Shown here one piece after another: positions 11,401 through 24,000 of a stretch of DNA of 64,000 nucleotides. The position numbers were made by a program, and so were the translations under genes. The notes below the pieces were generated by a model. That model did no database searches. It was not told where the DNA came from and saw nothing but the letters and a program-made list of their open reading frames with translations. This stretch comes from Spirodela intermedia. Lineage: Eukaryota > Streptophyta > Magnoliopsida > Alismatales > Araceae. The DNA is taken from NCBI GenBank assembly GCA_902729315.2, contig LR746264.1, positions 4,861,878 to 4,925,877 of the forward strand, in the 5' to 3' direction. Each line of letters opens with the position of its first letter. The first letter of the stretch is position 1.

Positions 11401-13611
11401 CTAATGACAGCTGCTATCAAAGTGATGGACACTGCTCTTAGGGGTTGGAACTATGCCTTCACTCTGGTTTTTTCATAGTCACTCAGGTTCATCATGTCGA
11501 TCTCCATAACCTTACGAACAAGGAGACAGAACTACAACTGGCAAAAACATGTGGCCTGCGCCTAGAATTTGTTGTGGCTCTATGCATTTTGGCTGATATT
11601 ATTGAGATTCTTGTTGCAGACGATTTCGGTTTTAGCCACATCCTCTGGGTTTTCAGTGGTAGACGTGGTGTCCATTGTTGGGTTTGTGATGGAAGAGCAA
11701 GAAGGTGCGTCCACATCATCGAGTTTTTTTTTCCTTAGCTTCCATCGAAATTAGCCCATCATTGACCATGCTTTCGCCTTACTACCCTGCCTGTTCAGGC
11801 TTAGTGATGAACAGAGATCAGCAGTCGCCGACTACTTCCGTGTTTACAAGGTGGTAATATACCTTATTCGACGTTTGAGCACATCGACCCTTTTTTTCAC
11901 CCTTACAATCTATTCCTCCTGCTTCTAGGGCCACGAAAATGGGCTGAAGAAAGTATCTTTCGTTGGTCCAGCGTTGCATCCCTTTCTTGTGTGAGCCTCC
12001 ATCTGTTCTTCATATCAACTGGCATCTGATAACACAGGCAGCGTCCAATGACTGGCCACAGGTGGTGTTGTCTATGTTTTGCAGAAGATCATATAACGAT
12101 GTTCTCAAGAGCTTTTTTGAGGAAGATATGCTCCCTTCTCAAAGCTTATTAGCCAATGAAGCGAGATATCAGAAGATACTTGACCTCATCCCTGACGAAT
12201 GTGAGTAACACTCCGTGGACGCTATGAGCTGTATGTAATCCGGTCCTCTCTGATTATCTTGCGAATGATCGAAATTTCCAGCTACAACTTCTGAGATACG
12301 GGATAAGTGGAACTCAAATCGCCGCTCGTCTATTTCCAAAGAAGATGTTAACACTGCTCGGTGGGAGCAACTAAAGCATGCACTGCAATCTTCAAAGCAG
12401 AAGGTACGATCCAAACTGTGATGAGTGGCAGTCATCCATCTGCCATAGCTTGGTGGGTCCAAATTTTCCAAAGAGACAAAATAACGGAGACTAATGGCTT
12501 TCTTTGTCCAAAAGGGCCTCCGCCGATGCGTCGAAGAGATCGTTTTCTCCTACACGTACCCAAGGCTGGACATAGAGGTACGAGGCTACTCATCCAAGCT
12601 CATAACAGGAACTTTTCTCGGCGCACCCTGTTCATCTATTGTGCGTCATGCAGGTCTCCAAACGCATGAACCATTTGTTGAAGGCTCCGTTCTGCGTACA
12701 CCCCAAGACAGGTTGCTATATATGATATTTCTGAACCCTACTGGACTGGACTGGACTGGACTGGACTGGACTGGGCTTTCAATCTCAGAATTGCCTCGTG
12801 TGCTGTTTCAGGACGCGTTTGTGTTCCGATTGATCCCAGACGCTGTGATGAATTTGACCCTGGGAAGGTACCGACTCTTTCTGAGGTAATGAAACCCTCT
12901 GCGTGATTGCTACTAAAACTGAATTGCTCAACATTACCGACCTCGGAAACCCAAGTGATGCCGCCCAGCATTGTAGCACCTGTGACGACGCTTCTGTTTG
13001 ATCGAGATTACACATTTTTAGCAAACGTAGTTTGTTGCTGGAACTTAAGCCCTCATTATGACGGATTCTATTCTTTAAAAGCCACGTTCATATGTCTACT
13101 ACTTGTGGGCGATTATCGATCCTCACCATGGCCACCAGGATTGGATTGCCCAACTGGTGATATTCCTTTTTTATATATATATAATATGTCCAACACTTAG
13201 AATATGTGCAGCTGTTGGGGGAGCTGAACGACATGGACAGAGTGAGAGCAGACTCCAGCAGCGGCTTACCGGCGGAAGGTACGAACGCATCCCCGGCTGC
13301 GATTCACTCGTTTCCTTCAATATATTTCTGATGATCGATCCTTTCCTTCCCACATCGCTGGGCTTCTGGCAGAATGGGAAAGGACCTCCCTTTGCAGGTA
13401 CATCAGGTTCTTCCGGTCATCCTTCCTGCAGCCGCTGCTGAAATCCTGCAAGGTCTCATTTTCTCCCTAGAGTCAGCCAATTCCTATTAGCTACCATTCA
13501 GGGGAAGACCATCTAACCATCATAGTCAACGATGTCGGTCTCCCGCAGGAGGAGCTGGAAGGCACGTACAGCGCCAAGCTCCGGCAATCGAAGGATTCCC
13601 TGGGCTGGTGA
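8428..13611 (+). CDS. PRIM1: DNA primase small (catalytic) subunit
   Basis: It makes the RNA primers for DNA polymerase alpha at nuclear replication origins and lagging strands. Sixteen exons: 8428-8551, 10747-10797, 10893-11068, 11178-11249, 11332-11443, 11620-11704, 11799-11850, 11929-11990, 12085-12200, 12282-12403, 12515-12577, 12654-12711, 12812-12885, 13212-13278, 13373-13452 and 13549-13611; phases close to give 458 residues, normal for eukaryotic PRIM1. Catalytic D140 and D142 sit in ELVFDIDMSDYD, and the third metal-binding Asp is D343 in PRLDIEVSKRMNHLL. The zinc cysteines C152, C153, C159 and C162 are in RHCCSGADVCSDC. FSGRRGVHCWVCD and HPKTGRVCVPID are further family signatures. 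The ATG at 8428 opens the conserved N-terminus with GFHADYLKVFY. Intron 1 is about 2.2 kb; the rest are short. Confidence 0.96.
12739..12773 (+). repeat. (CTGGA)n pentanucleotide repeat in a primase intron
   Basis: A tandem CTGGA/GGACT unit is repeated about seven times in the 100-nt intron between the exons ending at 12711 and starting at 12812. It leaves little room for the branch point and polypyrimidine tract, which lie in the last 35 nt. Confidence 0.85.
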
Positions 13612-15009
13612 AGCCGGAAACGGCGAGCGAGCCCCACCTCACCCGCCCTGGAGGAACTAATTCCGCGCAGACTTTTGCATCATCTAATCGTATCTTGTCA
13701 CCCCTGGATTCCCTTCTATTCACGGATCTGCCACCGCCGGGCGAGAACCCACATCCCACGTGCGTGGGGGCCGGTGGCGAGACCGCTCATGTGGGCTTGG
13801 GCGAGAAAAGAAGAGGCGGAGAGAAGCCACCGCGTCGTCGGCGGTGTCGACGCCACAAGAGAGAGCCCGACTGATTGGCGTGGGCCGGTCCGCCGCTTTT
13901 CACCACTCACTCATCATAAAAAAGAGGAAGCTTTTCCGAAGCCGGTGGACGGATACACTGGCTGGTCTCCGGTCTCGATTTGCTCTCGGTCTGCTCCAAG
14001 TTTATCTTAGTCAGGTGCTTCAAGTCGTTATGGACGGAGACTGGGTCGGATCAGGTTACCTGCCCCTCTGATTATGGAGCTCAGTCCCCCCCCTCCCCCC
14101 GCCGTCAATGGGGATGGTGGGCTTGTTGGGTGGGTGGCCAAAGTCGCGCGTGCGGCAATCTTCTACTCAAAACCCATGATCACCATCATGGCGATGACGT
14201 CACCATCGAGAAACATGCACCCATGTCTATACACCTGCTTGTAATGTGCGGGAGAAATAAATCGACTGCCGGCAGCTGGGGGGTGGTATGGGCTTCCGCT
14301 GTGCCGTCACATGTCCGACGGCGCCGCGGTATTTTCGTAAATAAAACGAAGAGAGAGGAATTAGACGTCTTTTGTAGGGTGGTGCTCGTCTCGGTCACTG
14401 CGGTTCAAAGCGCAACGTGCTTACGTTGTGCTCGCGTGTACTTGGGCTTCCAATTTTGCCCCAGAAGCGGAGTCCGAGTCCACTGAGGTATTTTGCCCTC
14501 AGCCCCCCTCCCCTTCTTCTGTCTCCTTTTCTCGCGGCTCTGCACCCAGCCCAGCTTTTGCCCTCCCATCGGTCACTTCCGGGGGGTGGGGGAGGAGGGG
14601 ATTCGTGGGAGAGCTCTAGGCAAGTCTCTTTTCGGAAGGCCGGGGGATCCTGCCGGTGCCGCGCTTGATGGTTGTGAGCGCCCGAGGTTAGAATCCTGCT
14701 TTTTGAACCGAAGCTTCCCTCTGAGGCAGCGACGGCGGTGGCGGCGGCAGACCTGAAAGCTGTACTGTTTGACGACTTCCCGAATTCGTGGTAGGGTGAT
14801 GCGGACAGATGGTGAGATGGATTGCAGTGTGTGCCGCAGTGCCTGAGGACGACTACCCATCCGTCGGAGGGGCGGCATTCGTGTGGTGTGGTCCCGGTGA
14901 TGGAGCGGAGCTGAACGGTTGAATGCAAGGGTTTCACTTCGAGAATGGGTGATGCGCTGAGACTTTCGTACAGCGTAGGGGTCATGCTCTGATGCTTTAG
15001 CGGGAGAAA
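13612..15009. other. Spacer and 5' leader before the PRAF gene
   Basis: The spacer runs from the primase stop to the PRAF start. It includes GC-rich blocks with open frames on both strands (a 240-codon minus frame at 14395-15117 covers the PRAF first exon antisense and shows no domain). Short upstream ATGs occur in the last 120 bp, for example ATGCTCTGA at about 14984 and an ATG near 14945, which would be uORFs if the leader begins above them. I see no gene. Confidence 0.45.
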
Positions 15010-18000
15010 ATGTCTGTCGATCACGCGCGGTCTTGCCAGGTTGAGCGGGACATAGAGCAGGTACTTGTTAAAGGGTTGCTGAAAAAATTGGTGTTTATTT
15101 CTGGACATGTTTTTCAAACAACCTAGAGTCGGGTAACAGCGTCATGAATGTCATCCTCATGTTTTTATAATCGGTCATGATTTATTGTCGTTTGGTAGCA
15201 AAATGCTCTTTATGCATCTTTTTCTTGGTGTACGCACTTGCCGTATCTTTTTTTCTCAAGGAGATCATGATTTTGGTGGCAACACGCTGGGATGTTGTCA
15301 AAGACTCGTTGAGACCTCGGATTTTTTCTCGTAGCCCGCCATAAGAAAGAACCAGTTTAGACCCTTATGCCAATCTTTAGGGACCATATTTCATTTATAA
15401 AAACGAAGCACGATGCGCACGATCCTAAGAGTCATCTGGCAAAGAGAAAGCGTATAGTTTGAATTCATCACCGAAGTCAAACATGATGCAGACGATGCTC
15501 TCAAGCAAGATGATAATGGTCTATGTTGATCCCACCTCACCTCAAACGGGAAAATTTTCTCACTTATTCATACCGGTGCCCCGTTTGACTGTGAATAGGA
15601 AATTCTATCTGATTTTTATCTAATTGACTGTTAAGGAGATGGTAAGGAAGCGTTATCATTGCTGTCAAATGGATCTATAATATTTTTATTAAACATCCTT
15701 GCACTCCTATTACTCCAATTGGCTAACAACGTTGCATGCATGATTCTAGCCTACTGCATAACCACATAACATATTTCTGGGCTGTATCCCCATTGCATCT
15801 CGGTCTATTTGGATCCTTGAATTATGTTGTGTAAATTATAGAACCTCTTAAAATGATATCTCAGCAAACAACGTCGAGTATGTTCTTGTGGAGCAGAAAT
15901 AGACATTGGAAAATGCAAAGGAGGGCTTATTTCTCTGTTTTAAGTTCTAACTATCATGCGATGTTCTGCCAAGAAAAGAAGTTCACCTTAATGCCGTAGA
16001 AAATAAAAAGACTCAATGTTGGCTAGATATTAAGGCTTGGAAATTTGGTGGGGTGATATTTGATCGTTCAAGAGGACGAAGAAGTAGAGAAAATAATCGT
16101 TTATCCGCCCCACTTATTGAGATATTTTTGTGCTATACCTGATCAGAAAGAAGTCTGTTCGGGGACAGAGGAGATTTTGCGAGATTAATTAGGATAATAA
16201 ATTTTTTAAATATGAAAGATGGAACAGTGATCATTTTGTTCCTGGATAGTGGAAATCGATGACAAGCTGTAAACTTTTGGGGTACAAATACATGCACCAA
16301 TTGTCAATAAATACACCTGACAAATGATAGGTATCCAAAGGTATTTCACTTATTTACAACTACAAAAGAGTGCGCATGCAGACATATGTGCTATCTCAGT
16401 AAAATAATAATTAGACCATGCCTAGGATTTATGTATAAATTACACAGTAATTTCCGGCAAATCACTAGGTAGGTGTTAATAGATGCAACAAGTGGCGTGC
16501 TTTTCATCTCTGCAGCCCCTTGTTACAGTTTTCAATCTTGTCAACATGCTCTTTTGGTTGACATGTACAGAAACGTTAAGTAATCGTTTCATTTAATAAT
16601 TGCTTCGCAAAAAAAAGTCAGAAAATATTGAGACATTTGAGTCTCCTTCGGTAGGTATAAGTGCAACCCTCATAATGTTCCTTTTTTTCATCTTTTCCTA
16701 AAGTCGAATCCTTCGAATTTAAATAGCACGTTGGTATCTCAAAATTCGAACTTCTTTTAATTTCGGTTTGTGTTTTCAACGAGCTGGAAAAGTGCAATTT
16801 ACTTATCATGCTTTAATTCCAATTCTGCTACCAAGTTAGATGAATAATTGAAATGGCTTTTACCTTCTCTGAACTCTTGTTCATTGGCTTCTAATAATTT
16901 GCTGCGTAATTGTGTAAAATGTTACTGTGGATACTTTTGTTCTCTATTCTGTTTTCTATTTGAACCTCAGCTTTTGCTATATTTTCTGTTTAACCGTTTA
17001 TCTTCTGATAAACATTTATATACTTATAAACCTTGTTCTACTCAATGTTATTTATAAACTGTTTAGTTGCTTGTTCTACTCAATGTACTTTCGTCACATA
17101 CAATTTGCACACTGAATGTGTAGAACCAAAGATGACTCTTGTTGTATTTGGAATCTTGTAGGCCATTATTGCACTGAAGAAAGGAGCATACTTACTGAAA
17201 TATGGGCGTAGAGGAAAACCCAAGTTTTGTCCTTTTAGACTGGCAAATGTAAGTGATCAATGCTTTGTATGCGTGCATAATGCACATCTTAAATCTTCTT
17301 CCTAATTTAACACATTTTATTGATGTATGAAAACCTAAGTTTGTAGTTCTGTCACTACGTGAAGGAACCCCATGATGGTTTACTGGTGGGAATCAAATAT
17401 TGCAATTATTTGCTAGGAACACCGTAAGTTTACCTTTTACTCTTGTCACAATTCACCAACTTCAGATTGGACCCGGTGAAAGTCATCTCAGAGTTGTGGA
17501 CACTTATAAGGCCTGTCTCAAGAATGAAATGGAAAAATCCTCTCACCTTCATGCAAATCATCATCGAACATCGTCTCAACAGGAACAACAATGTTGAAGC
17601 CCCCTCTGTTGCACAAAGGGTGATCCGATGTACTTTGAAGCCCCAGTGGATTCCCTAGAATTCTTCTTCCTTCTCTGGTTAAGGCTATTGACACCAGAGA
17701 TAACTGGCGAATTAATTGTACCAGTTCCTATAGATTGGGGCGAGAGAGGATCTCTCTACCTCTTGAAAGTCAACCAAGAACTTGATCTTTAGTCCCACAC
17801 CCACCACTGGCATGTCTTCCACTGGTGAAGCATCATCAACTTGGTGCTCTAACTTCTTTCCCTATTGCCTCTTCTCCATCGCTCTAAGGCTCATGCATTC
17901 GTTGACTCATTAAATGTCGACCTTAAATCCTTTGATGGACGCCTCCCCTTTTTTTTGCCCCCTCTTGTTCTTTTTCTGTTTTCCGTAGTGATACTCACCC

Positions 18001-21000
18001 CACCGAAGGGTCCTCATGATCAAACTGCACGTGCATGGACCAGGCAGGGCCCTGCTCAGGTAGGGGCCCCAAGTTACCATCGGACCCATCCTCTACCCCT
18101 GAGAGATTCCTGTATTTTCACAATTGAAATGTGTGATTTGGGCTGCAAATTTGGTTCACAATTGGAATGTGTGACGTGTGCTCAAGTGCATGTGCAGTAG
18201 CACCTATCTCCATTCAGGCGCCTAGGTTCTGAAACCTTAGACCAGGCACTGCGGGTAGCTCCTTTGAAGAATTAATGTGAACATTTCAAATTTGGATGGA
18301 TCAATTTCAAGACGTTTGTGTTTGAGCCATCATATATGAAAAGCCCATTGGAAAAGTTAAACGGACTAAGCTTTAATATTTGAACTGCTATGTACGTTTT
18401 ATAGACAAATCTCTCACCGTGTTCAAGAAAATTTCTCAACAACAACTTACTTCCAGTTAATCCACACTAGGTCATCATCCTCCTCCTGTATACGTACTGT
18501 GGTTTGAGCTGCTATTTAAGAATTTTAAAGTTGATTGTTGGGATCTAATCATGTGTTTCATGTCTGGAACTATCGTTTATAAATGATGAATTAAAGGGCA
18601 CATATATGGGTGGGTGCCTTACTCAGATTTTAATTGTTTTTTTCCTCTCTACTGTCGAAGATCTCGGTATGCTTTTCTTACGGGGTGAACTTGTAACGAT
18701 TTTACTATTTATCAAAACTGTATTATTACCTTTGACCAAAGGACATGTGAAGACTGTATTGTTACCTCAAGCAACACTCTTGGGAGATTTGACTGAACTG
18801 TGTATTTCTGTATATATAAAGTTGTTGCTGAGTAGATTTTTTTGTGTAAGTCAATGACTTGAAAAGCCAATCCAGCTTCTGACGTTCATAGTTTGTGTTT
18901 GGCGAATCATGATATTCTCTTCAAATATCACCTGCCATTTTCAGCATTTGATATGTGCATCCATTAGCTCCCTATGTTTTGCTCATGGAATTCAACCTGG
19001 TTTGGCTGGTTGATGTGGGTGGAACAGATTGTGTAATTCTGTTTATGTTGGTTGATTTAGGGCAGAAAATTGAATAAAAAGAATTTTGCTGCTTGTTTCT
19101 TGATGATGATGACTAATTCCAATCTGTATCAGTTGAAGTCAGCTTACTTCATTCAATCCCTTTGGTTTTTGAATAAGCTATCCTCGGTTCTGATCCCAAT
19201 CAACTTTCTTTGTTTTTGGCTCATGTACCGTCGATTCCTTTTTTTTGAATAATGTTTTGCTTTGTGTTTGAATTTTTTTAGTTGATACAAATTTCAACTT
19301 TTCAGGACGAATCCATTCTGATATGGTTCTCGGGGAAAGAAGAAAAGCATCTCAAGTTAAGCCATGTGTCAAGAATTATACCTGGTCAACGCACTGTGAG
19401 TCCATTGTACTTATTTCCGTGACACATACGTATACTTAAACGTTTTTGGTATGATCAATGCGAGAGGATTTTGTTCCGATTTGTGCAGGCAAATCGCTTT
19501 ATAGCACTTTTCCCACCCATTCCTTCAGCCTATTTTACTGACTTTGAAAAAAATGTTTGGCACATAAAGGAGAACTGAACTCGACTAGCTTGCAAGAAAA
19601 AAACTTAAGTTATTTGGATAATAAATATTTTTATTAAATTGCGTATATCTATGTGATTTTACAAGACATAATTGGAGTATTATCTTGTGCAAGATCAGGA
19701 AAGTATTATCTTCTTTTATTTCGGAGGAGAACTTTGGGTTTGCGTGGAAAGGTTCTTGAAGGAGAAGGGTTGGAGGATATATGCCATTCATCAATAGGTA
19801 GATTGCATCACCAGCTGCGATGCCTAAACCATCACATAGGTTTCTATCAAGAGAAGAATTTTCTAAAGAACCCATGAATATCACGAATATTCATAACCAA
19901 ATGTATTGTCAGTTGGAATACTACCGTAGAACTTCAATTTCTGTGGTGAATGAGCATAAATGTTTCTCTTGTATTATTCTTGCTTGGCACAGATTACATC
20001 TCTTTAAATCTCTCTTTCCCTCTGGAAATAATATGTGCAAGGTACTAAGTGAGCATTTTGTTAACATCCTGCAGGCAATCTTCCAAAGATATCCACGCCC
20101 TGAAAAGGAATGTCAGTCATTTTCTCTTATGTATAATGATAGATCGCTAGATTTGGTAAATATTCCTCTAACTTAAATACAGTTTTTTAATTACTTCAGT
20201 TAACATTACTATAAACTTTTATGGTGTTTGCCTTTTCTCTCCGTATTAAAGTGCTAAATTCAATCCTTATATTGAGCAAGAGCTGCTCACTTTTTGTTTC
20301 TATTGACAACTGCATACTTCCACTGACTTGGTAAAAATCTGTCTTTGCAGATCTGCAAGGACAAGGATGAAGCTGAAGTCTGGTTTGCTGGTTTGAAAGC
20401 ATTGATTTCTCGCAGCCATCAAAGGAAATGGAGAATAGAATCAAGGAGTGATAGTGTCTCATCAGGTGCTAACAGTCCAAGAACATACACCCGCAGTTCC
20501 CCTTTAAGCTCTCCATTTGGTAGTAGTGATGATACGCAGAAGGTTTGTATGACCATTGACATATTTATATGCTTATATATTTACTCTTTTTTGAAACGTT
20601 AATAACCTTTATCCAGGATGGAGATCTGCTTCGGCTTAGGAGTCCGTTTGGGAGCCCCACAAAGAATGGCTTAGATAGACCATTTTCTGATGTGACATCA
20701 TATAATGTGCCTCATCGGAGCTTCTTTCCAACGGGGTCTGCTGACAGCTCTGTTCACTCTTTATCATCTGGAGGCTTAGACAACATCAATAGGCATGTAA
20801 GGGGAATTCCTATGGATGCTTTTCGGGTGAGTTTATCTAGTGCTGTAAGCTCATCAAGTCATGGCTCTGGTCAAGATGATGGGGATGCCCTGGGTGATGT
20901 TTTCATTTGGGGAGAAGGCACTGGTGATGGAGTTCTTGGTGGTGGCATTCATAGAATCGGAAGTCATTCCGGGATAAAAATGGATTCCCTTGTCCCCAAG

Positions 21001-24000
21001 GCTCTGGAATCTGCTGTAATTCTCGATGTTCAGAATGTTGCTTGTGGTGGAAGACACGCCGCTCTAGTAACTAAGCAAGGTGAGATATACTCTTGGGGGG
21101 AGGAGTCAGGAGGCAGGCTAGGACATGGAGTGGATTCTGATGTCTCACAACCGAAGCTCGTTGATGCTCTTAGTAACATGAATGTTGAATTTGTAGCATG
21201 TGGGGAACATCATACATGTGCTGTGACATTGTCAGGAGATCTTTATACATGGGGGGATGGTACTTACAATTTTGGACTCCTCGGGCATGGAAATGGAGTG
21301 AGTCATTGGATCCCTAAAAGGGTTAATGGACCTCTTGAGGGCATACATGTTTCGTCCATATCATGTGGACCTTGGCATACAGCTGTTGTAACCTCCTCGG
21401 GACAATTATTTACTTTTGGTGATGGAACATTTGGTGTTCTTGGTCATGGAGATAGAAGAAGTGTCTCAATACCTAGAGAGGTTGAATCTTTAAAGGGTTT
21501 GCGTACTGTGCGAGCAGCTTGTGGGGTGTGGCACACTGCTGCAGTTGTGGAAGTTATGGCGGGAAATTCAAGTTCGAGCAATAGTTCTTCAGGTAAACTA
21601 TTTACATGGGGAGATGGTGATAAAGGCCGGCTTGGACATGGGGATAAGGAACCAAGACTTGTGCCTACATGTGTGGCTGCATTGGTTGAGGCAAACTTTT
21701 GTCAAGTTGCCTGTGGTCATAGTATGACAGTTGCTCTTACTACATCTGGCCATGTGTACACAATGGGAAGTACTGTCTATGGTCAGCTTGGAAATCCTAT
21801 GGCTGACGGGAAGCTTCCTGCATGTGTTGAAGGGAAGCTTGCAAATAATTTTGTGGAAGAGATTGCTTGTGGTGCGTATCATGTTGCAGTTCTAACATCA
21901 AGAACTGAAGTTTACACGTGGGGAAAGGGAGCAAATGGTCGATTAGGCCATGGAGATACAAATGACAGGAGTTCTCCTTCACTTGTTGAAGCCCTGAGAG
22001 ACAAACAAGTCCGAACCATTGTTTGTGGATCAAATTTTACTGCAGGCATATGTATCCATAAGTGGGCATCCGGGGTAGACCAGTCAATTTGCTCAGGCTG
22101 CCGTCTGCCATTTAATTTTAAGAGGAAGCGCCACAATTGCTACAACTGTGCCCTTCTATTTTGTCATTCCTGTAGTAGTAAGAAGTCTCTTAAGGCGTCC
22201 ATGGCACCAAATCCCAACAAACCACATCGTGTATGTGATAATTGCTTTAACAAACTGAGGAAAGCCATGGAAGTTGAACCATCATCTCAAATTGCAGCTA
22301 TTCGGAAAACAAATGTGTATCAAGGAGAACTTGTTGAGAAGGAAGAGAAAGATCCCAAGCTTCAGGTCCAAGCATCTAAGTTTTCTTCTGTGGATTCTTT
22401 CAAGCAGATGGAAGTCAGATCTTCAAAGAAGAACAAGAAGTTAGAGTTCAGTAACAGTCGTGTATCTCATATTGCAAATGGAAGCTACCATTGGACCAAT
22501 GTTTCAAAAACATTCAATCCTGTCTTTGGATCTTCAAAAAAGTTCTTCTCAGCATCTGTTCCTGGATCAAGGATTGTATCTCGTGCAACATCCCCCATAT
22601 CAAGACGTTCCAGTCCTCCTCGCTCAACAACACCGACACCAACCCTGTCTGGACTTACTTCCCCAAGATTTGGGGTAGATGATGCCAAAACGACAAATGA
22701 CAACTTGAGCCAAGAAGTTCTCAAGTTAAGATCCCAGGTACACATTCATTATACATTGTTTGCTAACAACTTACAGTCTTAAATGTAAATGAAGCATACG
22801 AATCACCTCCGCAGCTATCTCTTGTTGGTATCTCATCTCTGGAGAACGTTTTTACTAATATATTTTTTTTGTTCCTTTTTATGGGAATGATGGAACTTAA
22901 GAGCAAACTTGACGATCTAGCATCAACAGTTCAATTGCCTGTTAACGCCTAGTCTGTGATAGTTGTCTCAATCTTTGAGGTTGTTTTTTGGAATTCGTTA
23001 ATCCACTTTTTGCTGTTTCTGGTTTTTTCATCTTCCACGGGTATTGCTCAACACCGTGATCATCTGGTTCTCTATCTCATTGTCGGTGGGGTGCCTTAAA
23101 ACTGAGGTCGGTAACTTACCTGTTATCCATTCTGTAGATTGATTTTTCAATTAGTGATCAGCTCCAGATAGTAACTTAAATGGTGTTTTAGTGAAATAGG
23201 TTGCCTCCCTAGCCAATTTTTTTATTACTTGAAAAGAAGCAGAATTAAATCCAGGCTGACTGATTTAGATCACTCTCAGTGGAGCTAACAATAGTTTGTA
23301 TGCTCTAAATGGACATTATTTGCAAATCAGATTATACTGGGCGATCCTGATTCTGTCCCTAGAAGTAGATTTCATGAAAATGTTGGATCTTAATTTTTCT
23401 GCATTGGGATTATGCCTCTATATCGACTCTAAATTTTGGATTCTGAGAGTATCTGTGCGTATTGCATTTTGTGGAGCAGCTCAAATATGCACCTTTTTTT
23501 TCACTTCTATTAGAAAGTACTGATACCATAAGCTCTTATAAATATTCATTTATAGACGAAGGCACACTATTTATGGAGGGAGAGTGTATGTTTCTGATAG
23601 GTCCTCAACATGTATTACAGATGTTAGGAGGGGTTGAGGGGAAAAGCTCAAATTGTAAGGGTTTTTCAACAATATTCACACTGGAGGAGAAAACAGAGGG
23701 AATGGAAGGAGAAAGGGGGAACAAGTCATTTGGGCCTGAGTGGAGAGAGATAAACCTCTTGAACAGTTATCAGCCATCTAGGGTCTCCGTCAAGAAATCC
23801 AATCTTATTTTTCCTTTCTTTGTTATTTTCCTGTTATTTTCTCGTTATTTCAACCAGATTTCTCTCCTGTTCGTCGTCCGGAATTGGTGTCAGTATCAGT
23901 TTCCTATCTTTTCATGTGCTCAATTTATAATGTCAGGTGTTCCAGCCATGCCTTTGAAAAGTATAATACAGAATTGAAACATCTCTAGCAACCATGGTTC

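Noticed and set aside
14395-15117. 240-codon minus-strand open frame
   Set aside because: It lies antisense over the PRAF leader and first exon, has no domain or composition typical of a protein, and the plus-strand exon is supported by homology.
22491-22745. Open frames within the large PRAF exon in other frames
   Set aside because: These are shadows of the real reading frame, which continues without interruption through the exon.
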